Of a stretch of 64,000 nucleotides of DNA, positions 52,901-64,000 are shown piece by piece. The translations under genes were made by a program, and so were the position numbers. Numbering within the stretch: the first letter of the stretch is position 1; each line of letters opens with the position of its first letter. The stretch lies in assembly GCA_037976565.1 (NCBI GenBank), contig CP137668.1:31606264-31670263 (forward strand), read 5' to 3'. Source of the stretch: Mesocentrotus franciscanus (taxonomy: Eukaryota; Echinodermata; Echinoidea; Camarodonta; Strongylocentrotidae). The notes beneath the pieces were generated by a model. It searched no databases. It was not told where the DNA came from and saw nothing but the letters and a program-made list of their open reading frames with translations.

Positions 52901-54167
52901 AAATCAATTCGAACGCGGATGAAAGGTTTCATTAATGAGGGGATTAGATGGGGTGTAAGTTAACACTTCTGTTTCCTCAATTCAAAAGGTTTTCAGTCCT
53001 TTAGACGACGTTGATTAGGTGTTATTTTGATTGTGGGTGCATCTATTAATCCGATGCGTCTTCTAAAGGTAATGTTGGAGGAAACCCTTGGCTCCGAATC
53101 CGGCCTGTATACGATCATGATGATGAATGCTCTCAGGCCCATCTGTGGTTTCTGTATACACCAGTGTCCTCTTCAAACACGTCTACATTAATCAAGATTC
53201 TAAAGACTTCAGATAATGCAATAAGGCAGAATAAGGCATAAAGATGGCAATTTTGCAACCCTTTTCCATTTCCTCGAATGTGATGGCTTTCTAAAAAGAT
53301 TTCAAGTAAGGAAAATGAACACCACCGAGTGAGTGAATAAGTAAATTAAACTATAGCGAGTCTTAAATTGAGAAATGAATGTAAAGATGAATAACATAAT
53401 ACGGATATTTTAATGAAAGCCCGACCGGGAAGCAGGTATAGTGTTTAATATATATAATCAACAAGGCAACAACAACAATATTATAATGTAGTTGTGAAAT
53501 GTAGATTATTATGAAAAACTTCAATTGTCAAAAAAGGCAGGAAAATAATTTTTCAAAGGCGGATGAAAGAACATTGAAAATGGAGAAGAACAGAAAATTA
53601 GACAAGCGTCAATGGATTAAATGAGTACTGATGTTTAATTTCAAAATAATGTCTCAAATTGAAAAGTGCTAAAAACAAAACACTGTTTGAACGTAGACAT
53701 TCTTAACGAGTTGCGTTTAGTGTTTACACTTATTCATGTGTCACGATGAGTTGTAGGTACAGTGAGCTTGGATACTACAAAGCGCCATCAGCGTCTACTT
53801 GCGGTATATCTAATTTCGGTATTTCTTAATCCACAATATTTGCAAGTAGCAGCCACTCACTTGTCCACTCTTTTTTCAGAGCATGTTACATTTTAACATG
53901 ACTGCATGCTATCCTCACTACTATACACATTTTTTTTTTAATGAGACATAACATAATCCAAATTTATAATTGTGCGTATCTTGATATGCGTACATTCTAA
54001 TTAAAAGTTTATTTTACTGTCTTCATGGAACTTTCCATGTGCCAAACATTAAAACACGACACCCACATGTTTTCAATGGAAGATACCATATTTTCATCCC
54101 TTTACCTTTTCATCTCATGATTTATATATTTTTTTGATTTCTTCATCTGCTCTTCTTATTTTTACCC
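49944..54167. other. Non-coding region
   Basis: No gene is supported. Apart from the 58-bp tandem duplication, it has a C run near 51688-51699 and scattered A/T runs. Confidence 0.5.
50277..50393. repeat. Near-identical 58-bp tandem duplication
   Basis: A unit that starts CAGCACTCTCTTCTTTCC occurs at 50277-50334 and again directly at 50335-50393. The copies differ only near the end of the unit (TACCTTA against TATACTTA), which implies a recent duplication. Confidence 0.95.
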
Positions 54168-54195
54168 CCTCTCTCTCTCTCGCTCTCCCCCTCTC

Positions 54196-54231
<36 letters not shown>

Positions 54232-54232
54232 A
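54168..54232. repeat. CT microsatellite
   Basis: An interrupted CT array. Confidence 0.9.
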
Positions 54233-54376
54233 CTAATGACTACATTAAATAATATTGACAAACCATCCATTTCTATGTTGTTTAATTGTTCATCAACAAG
54301 AAGACGGGATCCCGAGAAATAAAAGCTGCCTTATCCCCTTTCTCTCCCTGTCTCTGTCTTGTCTGTCTTTTTACCC

Positions 54377-54412
54377 CCTCTCTCTCCCCCCTCTCTCTCT
54401 CTCTCTCTCTCT
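54377..54412. repeat. CT microsatellite
   Basis: A CT array with one short C-run interruption. Confidence 0.9.
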
Positions 54413-54998
54413 TTTCTTTCTCTCTTTTTTCTTAATCTATGTGTTTTTTTCTGTGTAGGGCCGGCCAGAGTAGACATTTTCGATTATTTGTATATTTTTC
54501 CTAATTTTTTTTTCCATTAAAAACCGTATTTATTTTTTGATTCATGTAATAAAGAGAATCCCATTGGTTAAAATTGGAAATGTTTAATCATGTTAACAGG
54601 ACATCGATGAAAAACAGCTTTGCTGATTCGATTGTTTCTTTTTTATCCTGTATAAATATGTCAAATAAATAAATAGTAGATTCAACGTGCCTGTACGATA
54701 TACCGACCACATCCATGCTTCTACAAACACTGGCATACATGTCCTCTTTATTCTTCCATGACCCCTGCCGTCGGAATGCATCAGGGTACAAACATTAGGT
54801 TATCATGATTTCCATCCCTCTTTTCTATTACTTCCTTTAATTCGTTCTTTCTTTCGCTACACGATCTATTATAATATTAATTTGTTAACAAAAAGAAAGG
54901 GGAAAAACACAGGGACTAATAATTCCCCTCCTACTTTCTTCACGACTTTTCTTCATACGTTTCCATTTATGTTTTCTTTGTCTGTTTTTTATCTGCAG
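54413..54998. other. Non-coding stretch with a duplicated segment
   Basis: No gene is supported. The segment at about 54717-54797 is a diverged copy of part of the sequence at 55046-55138. The stretch ends in a strongly pyrimidine-rich run (about 54935-54998) leading to the candidate exon. Confidence 0.5.
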
Positions 54999-55154
54999 GA
55001 CAGGTGTGGGTAGATGCATATTATCCCTACACGTTCAATCTCCCTGCTTCCACAGACACTGGCAGACACGACATGTACAGGTCCTCTTCATTCTCCCATG
55101 ACCCCTCCTGTTGGAATGCATCAAGGTACACACATCAGAAGATGCCGAATCTCG
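54999..55154 (+). CDS. Candidate internal coding exon, phase 1-1, unknown product
   Basis: A strong acceptor, a long T-rich tract ending TTTATCTGCAG, is followed by an open frame. A possible donor, CTCG|GTGAGG, comes 156 nt later. Both boundaries are phase 1, so the exon is symmetrical (52 codons). The peptide begins QVWVDAYYPYTFNLPASTD and contains SCWNAS, a possible N-glycosylation site (NAS). There are two Trp and one Cys, and composition is balanced. If the donor is not used, the frame runs on to a stop at 55231. No domain is recognised. A diverged copy at 54717-54797 has an in-frame stop, so the duplicated sequence as a whole is not under coding constraint. This lowers confidence. Confidence 0.3.
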
Positions 55155-55395
55155 GTGAGGATGACACTCAATATCATCTCCTGTGTCATCACGGCTTAGA
55201 GGTTGTTTGTCACTTTAACCGGGCTCACTAATCCACGGCCCAGGTCAAAGACTCTCAAGATGGCCCTACCAGATTTACTTGGACTCGAAATGGGAGAGGG
55301 ATGATGAAGAAGAGGAGGAGGACGGGTAAAGGTAAAGAGAAATGGGTTAAAGTGGTCTCCGGTGGATCTGGGTTAGATTAGAAAAGGTGATGGAA
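55155..55395. other. Non-coding stretch
   Basis: Nothing recognisable apart from a short GAG/GGA-rich patch near 55295-55325. Confidence 0.4.
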
Positions 55396-55640
55396 ACGTA
55401 ATTATAATGAGAATTATAATGATGACAAAATTGATGATGGTGATGTCGATGATGAAAAGACAACGGCGGCGATTCACGATGATGGCTACGGTGAAATGGT
55501 GATGATGATGGTGATATTGACAACGATAAAGATCATGATAATGAAGATTAAGACGACGTTGATGTTGCTGATGTAAATGATGATGATGATGATGATGATG
55601 TAAATGATGATGATGTTGATTGACGATGACGATGATGAGA
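55396..55640. repeat. Imperfect GAT array
   Basis: GAT triplets with GTT, GAC and AAT variants; the purest part is at about 55575-55620. It resembles the larger array at 25592-26125. Confidence 0.85.
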
Positions 55641-56567
55641 GTGATCTATGCAAACAACAGAGATGCAGATATTCACACAATGTATTTCACAATTAAAGTA
55701 CACTTTCTTAGCTAACTTGATTAATGATAGAGGTAGAAAATAAAATAGAAAAAATAGAGGTAATGTGGAATCATAAGTTATGATGAACTTTGTCAACTTT
55801 ATGGTATAACATAATAGTGAAATAGACTTTAACAAATAAATATAAATAAGTAGATTAGATGTGAATAACCTTATGATGTAAATCTAAGACATATTTCCCG
55901 ATTTAAACTATCACAATCAGAGGAATAAGATTCATTTATAATCCCTACATTATCATAACCACAGTGACTATTCACAGACTGATATCAAGAACCACCATTT
56001 GAGTGATTTACGATACCATATTCTTTATCATGCACTCTTACTATTAGATGCACTTTTTGTCCATTATATTTTAATTGTTTCCGCTATCATTATTTTGCGA
56101 GAAAAAAAAACATATTCTCAAGTAACCTTATGTGTTCATGGATTCTACCTGAAACTTAAATTAAGACCTATATATTCACTGACGAGAATCTCGAGGGAAA
56201 AAATACAACAACAAAAAAAACCCATTTTTTAAGTGAGGTCAATGATAATTTTCATAAAAGTGTTCCCCTGCCATTTAATCGGTGTGTCAAGGATGGCCAC
56301 AGTTGAGTTCGACCCTTTCTGAATTAAGGGATCAACTTGGATCTTCATTTAGTTTGGTGTACCTTTGAGAGGCTCCTGAATGACCCCCTTACTTGTGGTC
56401 ATGCAGAGCTATTGGTAGTCTTTTAAAACAGACAAAATAGAACAACCCCCCTACCCCTCTCTCCCTCTCCCATTTTGAATAACGTTGTTCAATATTGGCC
56501 CTTTCTTATACTCCAAAACCCAAAATATTCTTTCAATTCGATTCGATTCTCCCCCATTTATTCGTTT

Positions 56568-56570
<3 letters not shown>
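55641..56570. other. Non-coding stretch
   Basis: AT-rich, no supported gene. Confidence 0.5.
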
Positions 56571-56598
<28 letters not shown>

Positions 56599-56670
56599 AA
56601 CGACCCCACCCCTCCCCCTCTCTCTCTCTCTCTCTCTTTCTTTTACATATCCGTGTGTATATATATATAT
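56571..56670. repeat. CT and TA microsatellites
   Basis: CT arrays at 56571-56598 and 56618-56640 are followed by a TA array at 56659-56670. The 87- and 82-codon frames here are repeat translations. Confidence 0.9.
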
Positions 56671-58214
56671 CAGTACCTTTATCTCTTCATCCCCTTCTCC
56701 ATCATTCTCTCCTATTCATTTTCTCTCAAAATTCCTGAAATGATTTAAACCCAGGCATGCCACACCCCCACCCCTCCTACCACTGGGCAGGTCAACACCC
56801 ATTTACAGGTTATGCATATTCACATGATCACAAACTCTTAAACAGGAGCTATTTTCATTTTTGAGAAGGAAAAAAATGATAGGAATATTATACGAAAATG
56901 ATTGCCTGGATGGATTGCCTGTTGATCTTTACATACCAACAGTCATACCCGATCTCCCACCGTTTCAATTTTTTTTTTGTCGGATGAATGGCCAAATGGT
57001 ATCTTTCAAACTATTAGTCACAAATAATTTAATCTATGATTTTTTTTTATTTACCGAATGTGTTTTCTTTCATATTACAGCTAAATCTCCAGGATACATA
57101 AAACTGTAAAAGAAGAAATATTGAAGTCAGCCCTATAAGTCTAGTCCAAAGCCCATTCTTGAAGTCCTTCAAGGCTCTCCTCGTTATCACGTCACTCAGC
57201 GCCCATTATTGGATTAGCTGATAGGAAGTCAAATGAAACAAATTGAAAACCTGTCTTTTTCATGTTTTGGGGGACCAGGTGTACTGATTCCTTCATGACT
57301 ACGCTCAAATCTGACCCATTATATGTTATTAGACGACATCGATTTCGGGCGAGTGTGATCTTTATCTCTCTCATTAGTCATTACCATGTTAGCCCCAAAG
57401 TGGGGGGTTCTTTTCCTATATTATGAGGGGGGGAAAAAGATCCCCGTGCAGTTGGTGAATGAGAGAGAAGAAATTATCATTTTCACACCTTAAGCTCATT
57501 TAAGTTCAAAGGAAATTGTACTTATTCACACCTTCTCACAATCAGTGTTGATTTGATGATAACATCGGATTGGTTTGCCGGTAGAATAAACATACTATTG
57601 ATTGAATATATGGGTAGCTTGGGGAGTGGGGCTGCTTGCAGGGTGCAGTCAAGTAACTCCAAGGCCAAAAAGTTTGTATGAACCATACAACCATACGTGA
57701 TAATGTACACAGGGGGGTATAGAAGGTGCAACCAGTTTATATAATTCTCACATTGTGTATTTTGACAATGGATATTTATTCAATTTTTCTTTATGCAGGA
57801 TGGCTCTTTTAATTTCGAATATTCATGTTCCAAGGGGTACTATATGTACAATTAAAAAAAAAACATAAACATGTTACATATAAATCAAGATGAAATAGAA
57901 ACATTAAAAAGAGAATAACAAAATATATATACAACTCAGATATAGAACAATAATATAGTATAACTCCTAAAACAAGTGTACAAACTATGACTAGTAATGT
58001 CAATACAAAATAAATATGAATCAATGGATAGAACTCGCTTCTCTGACGGCATTATTTTACAATACTCAAATGTTTTCATCGCCGCTATAATAAAGATAAT
58101 GTTGTACATAAATGAGCCAAGAGGGTGTTCCACATTATTCTTTCTCTTCCCTCATGTCTGCTATTATCCCTTTTTTTCTTTTCTTTCTGAGCGCATAGGG
58201 ACTTAAATTTATTT
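56671..58214. other. Non-coding stretch
   Basis: No supported gene or transposon. Several T and A runs occur. Confidence 0.5.
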
Positions 58215-58260
58215 TTGTGATATGCGCTATATAAGAATGGTTTATTCTTATTATTATTCC
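58215..58260 (+). mobile_element. SINE/LINE 3' tail fragment
   Basis: The motif 'tatgcgctatataagaatgg' is followed by a T-rich TATTATTATT tail. This is the characteristic 3' end of dispersed retroposons in marine invertebrates. The 5' body is not recognisable, so the copy is 5'-truncated or decayed. Confidence 0.5.
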
Positions 58261-59907
58261 ACATGAGTAATTCTTGGTAGCAAATGGATCTTTTGCAATA
58301 ATCCGATGATAATGCATATATCAAAAAGGCAGTTTACATACCTCCAACGTTGATATTTATGTTCGTTTCAAGAGTTTCGTGATGGGCATCGCTTGAAGTC
58401 TAAAAGACGCCGTTGACATAATTGAAGCTTAAATGTGCCATTGACATTATATATGACTATTTTTTTTAGGCAGGCCCATTCACTGACAGGGGATGCAGAA
58501 TGCGATGACGTAATTTCTTATGAAGGGGAGTAGTTTATAAATATGCATCCCGATCTCGCTCAACCGATCGGGGAATTTACGACCAAACATTGTTAAATCA
58601 ATCCTTGGGTATGAAAAAGACTTAAACATAACGTCATTATCATGATTATACAGATGGTTTAATTCAAATATATGTCAGGCAAACTATAACTGTATCGTTC
58701 TGATACCACGCAATGGTCTAAAGTTTTTATTCTTCTTATAGAACTTAAATTAGTAGTTCAACAGCGCAGATGTGCCGTGACTCTACTGATGTTTGTACAA
58801 ATATAAATGTAATGTCAATTATACTTAAAGATAAAGTTGAGTTCTGGTCACGGCAATTGCATTATGAAAGAAACGTTGTGGAATCGATCAGAAAAGGTGG
58901 ATCGTCTAGCATATAAGTATTGGTGTGTACTGCAAGATTCTGGAATCATCAAAATGATAAGAAATCGGGCCCAGTCTTGGTAAAGTTACAAGCACTGTAC
59001 ACAGAAAAATGTATATGGGGCTACACGAACATGTGGCATAAAAATCCGTCCCGATTTGTATGTTGTTACATGTCATATTTATAGAATATGAAAGCATTTG
59101 AAGAGCCATCTTTTTCAGGCAAACATTTTTATCTGATGTTCTTCCACACTTGCATAATAACAATGATAACGCTCACAAATTATTTTTCACCTCTTCCCAG
59201 AACTCAACCTTTTCTTTAAGGCATGCAGTGGCAATACGAAGATTAATAAAGAAAAGGAAAAGTTTGCCAATCAAAGATGACAAACTGAACTACGTACATG
59301 TATAAAGAAAATACACAAAGAAAACGCCGGCAACATTTAGAAATCTAACGATCCCATTACACGGTCCAAACACCCTCGTTTGATAAATACAACTACTGCA
59401 ATAACGAGCCTATTGAAAACTTCATTACATTTGACTAATATCTCATAACGGATTAGTATGGGGTGCAATTCATCTCCCGACAAACAAGATTTGGGGCATT
59501 TGGATTGTCGTAAACCGCTAGAGATTCGAATGGTATGTAGGCTATTCAAACAAGTCGAGAAGATACACATCTCGATTGTAAATGATACTATAACTTTTCT
59601 CAAGAGGCTGTTACCGTTCTGGAGAGGGAAAGGGCGCATGGGGACACCGAGGGTCTATGGGGATTAAGGGTGGGGGCACATTGAGCGAATCCGCTTTGGT
59701 GCGGTCTTAACAAAAAAACACGGAGAGTTGATTGAAGATTCCAGGACGGAAATGAAAAGGAGGCGACAGAGTAACATTTTTATCCTTTCAAGATAAGTGA
59801 TGAAATAAACGACAGCGGCATAAACATTATATCAAAAGAGAGTTTGTTTGAGGAAAATGGAGTGAAGTGAAGAGACGAAACCAAAATAGGATATGAATAA
59901 AGATTCA

Positions 59908-59913
<6 letters not shown>
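58261..59913. other. Non-coding region
   Basis: No gene is supported. A 100-codon minus frame (59639-59337) and a 69-codon plus frame overlap it; neither has recognisable content. Confidence 0.45.
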
Positions 59914-59938
<25 letters not shown>

Positions 59939-60168
59939 CGGAGGAAGAGAGAGAAGAAATAAAGAGACAGGGAGAAATAGATAGAGAGAAAAAAAACAGA
60001 GAAAATAAGAAATATTTAAAAGATAAGGAGACAGAAAAAATGACACACATGAAATGAGAGAGAGGGATAGGGAGATAGAGAGATAAAGAAAGAAAGAAGG
60101 AAAGAAAGAGAGGAAGGGAGAAATAAAGAGAGGAAGAGAGAAATAAAGAAAGGAAGAAAGCATAGGAA
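59914..60168. repeat. GA microsatellite and long purine tract
   Basis: A GA array at 59914-59938 continues as imperfect purine-rich sequence with GAAA and GGAAGAGAGAAATAAAGA-like repeats. The 127-codon minus frame is a repeat translation. Confidence 0.9.
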
Positions 60169-61299
60169 CAAGAATGTTAGGAAATCAAATGTTAGAAATT
60201 AAAAACATGCTGAATGCATAACAAGCATGCATTAGATAAGTCCATAGTAAAAGTATGAAACATGTTACAAAACCTGCGAAGGATATGAAAAGAAGCAACC
60301 TACGAAGTAAACGGAAACTAACTTGCTATTGGTCAAAAGAAAGTTCTCATCACCCCGTTTAAATTTGTAAGTTGATCATAAACCAAGTTTTCGTTAAATT
60401 TTCATAATCAAAAGCATTTATTTTCCTATATCAGCAACAAAAAGTTCCTTATCACTATATGTCAACGTCCTGATATAAAACCTATCGGTAGAATCGAGAA
60501 AAGTTATATTTCAAATAAGGAAGATATTGCTTAAAACTAAATGCATAACGATGTTGTCGAGACGAACTGCCAACATTGGAAAATTGTTCCTAATCAAATC
60601 AGGCTCCGAACGATTTCCCATCCTATAGCAATTACATGAAAAGGGCGGGGTACCGGTAATGGCAGTGATGAATGTTCATTTTATGATTTTGATAAAATAT
60701 TAAACCGCCATCGAAAAACAAGTAATCATGCGAATTTAACATTATGCTTTTTACGACTTTTCATAAGGTATCTTTCTTCTATTTTCTTTTGAAATTATTA
60801 TATGAGGGGAAACAGAGTAAACATTATTCTTCTGTATTTCCTAGAAGATAAGCCGGATGAATGTACTTTTAGATCGGTGAATCATAGAAAAGTCGGATTC
60901 AAAACATTCAATGCAATAAAAACACAAATTATTTTTCTTAAAACGAATTCAGTGTTATGTATCATATAATTTTCATGACCTAATTGGTTTATTATCCCCA
61001 TCACTGTAGAAATAAAATTATAATAAATGAATAAAAACACTTGCAACCTTTGATATTATTGGTTACCTCAAAAGATCACATATTCCATGTTATTTTTGTT
61101 TCTTCTTCATTTATCATGGATTTTAAAATGGCATGCTCTTCGACCACTGTCGACGTAGAGGACGCCATTCTGGGTTGGGCCAGTTGGCCAAGATCATTTT
61201 GGTGGACAAATGTAAACCAGTATCTGTGATCTCTTGGAAAATGTAACCTTTCCAAATGGTAAATGATGTATTAGTGCTTTCTATCTTGTATTTACTTTC
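60169..61299. other. Non-coding region
   Basis: AT-rich, no supported gene. Confidence 0.5.
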
Positions 61300-61420
61300 G
61301 GGCGCCTTTGAATGTTTGAAACAGATGAATGGCGCCATACAAGTGCTGTGTGTCATCATCATTTACTTATTTGTTTATTTATTTATTTATTTATTTATTC
61401 ATTTATTTATTTATTAATTC
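61300..61420 (+). mobile_element. SINE-like tail ending in an ATTT array
   Basis: 'gcgcctttgaatgttt' and 'ggcgccatacaagtgctgtg' are followed by TCATCATCATT and then an ATTT/TTTA array (about 61365-61420). The order GCGCC-TTTGAA ... GGCGC-ATA-AA-TGCTGTG plus an AT-rich tail matches retroposon 3' ends common in sea urchin-type genomes. Confidence 0.5.
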
Positions 61421-61704
61421 TTTATGTGGTAAATTGCAGTTGATTTAATTTGTTAAAGTCTCTGCGATCTTGTCGCTATATAGAACCTCCTAGAACCTAT
61501 TGAGTGTGTTGTAAAATCTCGATAGAGGGCGCCTACTACACAGCTGTGAGTTGTGGCAGCTGTCTATCGCAATTCCCTCAGAATGATAAATACTGTGGCG
61601 CATAGAAATAATAATCATAGCTTCATGAATTCAGTGTGGGGCAGAGAAACAAGATGTTGTCGATTACACACATGTGTACATGCGTTCAATGCAAATTGAC
61701 TCGG
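61421..61704. other. Non-coding stretch
   Basis: No feature seen. Confidence 0.5.
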
Positions 61705-61747
61705 AGGGAGCGGGGAGCGGGGAGGGGGAGCGGGGAGGGGGAGCGGG
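61705..61747. repeat. GGGGAGC minisatellite, G-quadruplex-prone
   Basis: Short tandem units of GGGGAGC and GGGGAGGGGGAGC are repeated over about 43 bp, giving at least five G runs of three or more separated by one to three bases. Confidence 0.85.
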
Positions 61748-62180
61748 TAGAAAGATATTAGTTTGTGCATCATTAAATGACGGAACACAAGCATATATTA
61801 AATAAATGAAGAGAATTAATAAGGCCGCAGCAATCCAATATCGTAGACATGCACAAAAAGAAAAAAAATTGTGCGAACGACCTCGAAAATATTTATACAT
61901 GATATCATGTAATAAAAACATGGGCCATGTGTAGCCAAGTTAAACAGAGATGGCGCCATTTAATTGCATTACTATTGGAACACTGAATCATGTCTGTAGT
62001 ATCATAATCTCATTATTTCGCGCTGAATTATGAAATTGGAAGCTATGTGCGTGCCTGTCATAAATAGAGCTATTCCTATTTGCCTTGAGATAATTTCATA
62101 TGCGTGCGTGACGATATACCTGAAGCTCCAATTGCCGTATGATCTCAGGGTTGCAATAATGAGAAAGTTAATGAGAGTTG
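61748..62180. other. Non-coding stretch
   Basis: No feature seen. Confidence 0.5.
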
Positions 62181-62221
62181 CAATTTATATAGCGACTTTT
62201 CAATTGGACACAAAGTGCTTT
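62181..62221 (+). mobile_element. Retroposon-like fragment
   Basis: 'tttatatagcgacttttcaa' and 'acacaaagtgcttt' align with the fragment at 28321-28360 at most positions. It is part of the same dispersed repeat family. Confidence 0.5.
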
Positions 62222-62653
62222 AAAAACGTTGACGACATGAAGCGTAAGAATGATTAAAATAGTGAAAATGGGGGCAGGGAGTCTATGTACATCAGTTGAG
62301 AAATTAGAAGAAGAAAAAGAGAAAGACAAAAAGAAAATAAATATTTGTGTAAGACACCAATAAACATGGAGCAGTTTAGATACAAGACCGTCAGTACGTT
62401 GAGTCTGAAGATGGGAGGCGGGTCGGACGACTAAACGTTACTCCACTGTTGGTCCTGAGGTGTAAAAGGTCGACCCCCTCCCCAACAGCAAAAAATTCCT
62501 TTATTAGGTCCTAAGCAATTTATTGCTAAAATTGGGTTGTGACATTTTGTTTTATCATAGGCCATTCCATACACTTTTAGGTAGATTTGATTCAAAGTGT
62601 AAATAAAATCTCTCCCTTCCTCCTCTTTCTTTTTGACCCCGCCCCCAAAGGAA
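62222..62653. other. Non-coding stretch
   Basis: No feature seen. Confidence 0.5.
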
Positions 62654-62678
62654 AAAAATATATATATATATATCTTTA

Positions 62679-62723
<45 letters not shown>

Positions 62724-63180
62724 GTCATCTCCCTTGCCCTCTCTCTCTCTCTCTCTCTCTCTCTTCCTCCTCTTCCTCCTCGTCCTCCTCCTCTTTGCAT
62801 GCTTTGTCTATTACATCACTCTCTCCCTCCTCTTCCTCCTCCCCTTTGCATGCTTTGTCTGTTACATCTCTCTCTCTATCTATCTACCTCTCTCTCTCTA
62901 TCTCTCTCTCTCTATCTCTTTCTCTCTCTCTCTCTCTCTCTTTTTCTGTCATCTCCCTTGCCCCCTCTCTCTCTCTCTCTCTCTTCCTCCTCTTCCTCCT
63001 CGTCCTCCTCCTCTTTGCATGCTTTGTCTATTACATCACTCTCTCCCTCCTCTTCCTCCTCCTCTTTGCATGCTTTGTCTGTTACATCTCTCTCTCTCTA
63101 TCTATCTCTCTCTCTATCTATCTATCTCTCTCTCTCTATCTCTCTCTCTCGCTCTCTCTCTCGCTCTCCTACTCATTCTC
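62654..63180. repeat. CT-rich minisatellite with internal duplication
   Basis: An AT array (62656-62672) leads into CT repeats. A segment of about 145-150 bp at 62721-62870, beginning TCTGTCATCTCCCTTGCC, is repeated at 62945-63090. Inside each copy a TCC-rich unit ending CTTTGCATGCTTTGTCT occurs twice, giving four copies. The 248-, 217- and 156-codon frames are three readings of this repeat and are not genes. Confidence 0.9.
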
Positions 63181-63828
63181 TCCCTCCATCTTTCTCTCTT
63201 ATATTGCATTGCCGATTCCTCTGTCAACGTTTCTACCTTCCACACGAGCCGACGCGAATATTGGATTAAATATGAGAGTCAACTAACGGTAAGACGAAAA
63301 GAGCACCGAGCACATAAATTTCATCTGTTTTAGCATAAAAGATGAAGAAAAACCAGGTTACAAAACTTTTAGAATCAACTGCTCTCGTTTTGAAAACGTT
63401 TTTACAAGATGTGGAAGCCATTACCCTTTGCTGTGTTAAATTAATTTACATACAGAAATTGCACCCTTGCTAGACAAAAATTGTATACCGGTCGATATAT
63501 CTCTATGGCTTAATCACATCTGTGTTTAATCTCATTAGACGTTTTAAAGTTACCCAGTTTAAAACAAGTTATATATTTTTATATTTTTAACAATCACACG
63601 ACCGGCCACGGAATAAATGAAATGCAATTTGATTATTCTCTTAACATAATTCAATACACGTTAAATCACAACAGGCGTTAGCAAGTTTGTGTGTGTAAAG
63701 TTTACCCCACCATAAAACCAAAGAAAACGAAGGATTCCTTTTTTTAATTTCTGCCTTTTCTGGGTGACGTAAGCACTAACATGATTTATTGGTCCCTTTG
63801 AAATTCGGGAAAATGAAGAGGGGAAGGT
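63181..63828. other. Non-coding stretch
   Basis: No feature seen. Confidence 0.5.
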
Positions 63829-63991
63829 AGAGAGAGAGAGAGTGAGAGAGAGAGATGGGGAGGGGAGATATACTAACAAGAACGGGGAGGGAGAGAGACA
63901 GAACTAGAACAGGAGACACAGTGAAAGCAGAGAGAACAAATGAGAGATTGAAAGAGAGAGAGAGAGACGAAGGGATATATATATATATATT
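63829..63991. repeat. GA and AT microsatellites
   Basis: GA arrays at 63829-63855 and 63952-63968 are joined by purine-rich sequence and followed by an AT array at 63975-63991. Confidence 0.9.
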
Positions 63992-64000
63992 TATAAATAT

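Noticed and set aside
62587..63333. 248-codon open frame, longest in the window
   Set aside because: It is a translation of CT/TCC microsatellite sequence. Two other frames over the same DNA are also open, as expected for a dinucleotide repeat.
1..64000. CRISPR arrays, operons or phage/plasmid genes
   Set aside because: No regularly spaced direct repeats with unique spacers and no bacterial-type gene packing. The DNA has animal-type repeats throughout.

Overview
The window is eukaryotic, animal-type DNA. It is AT-rich, has no dense open reading frames, no operons and no ribosome-binding sites. It is crowded with simple repeats: long GA/CT tracts, CA, AT, GAT, GAA and ATTT arrays, and C and A runs. 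It also carries short non-autonomous transposable elements. The repeat types point to a marine invertebrate, most likely an echinoderm such as a sea urchin. They include a tRNA-derived SINE with a 'gtacccggtagga' core, several tails of the 'gcgctatataa' type, fold-back elements with ends like gggccccgttgca and ccaggggggcatttcat, and a CAGTGGCGTA-ended element. The organism is inferred from these repeats, not from a marker gene.

No complete protein-coding gene can be read. The longest open frames (248, 217, 156 and 147 codons) are translations of CT/GA microsatellites and are rejected. The best gene evidence is on the minus strand at about 45.7-44.3 kb. There a TATA-like box sits in a CpG-rich stretch, followed by a possible untranslated exon with a CAG|GTGAAT donor. 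About 0.8 kb further on is a possible first coding exon that ends in a hydrophobic signal-peptide-like segment and a perfect GTAAGT donor in phase 1. Three more isolated exon candidates rest on splice signals and composition: minus 4054-3865, minus 34772-34474 (phase-compatible with the signal-peptide exon) and plus 54999-55154. None matches a family I recognise.

Layout. 0-5.1 kb: a SINE (2848-3197), a candidate exon, and a nested repeat cluster with a palindromic MITE (4752-4918). 5.1-14.7 kb: featureless AT-rich DNA. 14.7-25 kb: GA tracts and CpG-richer patches. 25.6-26.1 kb: a large GAT array. 27.5-31.4 kb: GA/GT, AAT, AT and CA arrays. 32-36.5 kb: an inverted repeat, a candidate exon, a CT/GTCTCT block and a well-preserved fold-back MITE. 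37-42 kb: CT tracts and small fold-backs. 44-46.5 kb: the candidate minus-strand gene start. 46.9 kb: a 190-bp GAA array. 49.7-50.4 kb: a hAT-like MITE and a fresh 58-bp tandem duplication. 54-56.7 kb: CT tracts and a diverged duplicated segment overlapping a candidate exon. 58-62.3 kb: SINE tails and a G-quadruplex-prone minisatellite. 62.7-63.2 kb: an internally duplicated CT-rich minisatellite. The window is best read as intergenic or intronic DNA. No new multi-gene biological system is visible.
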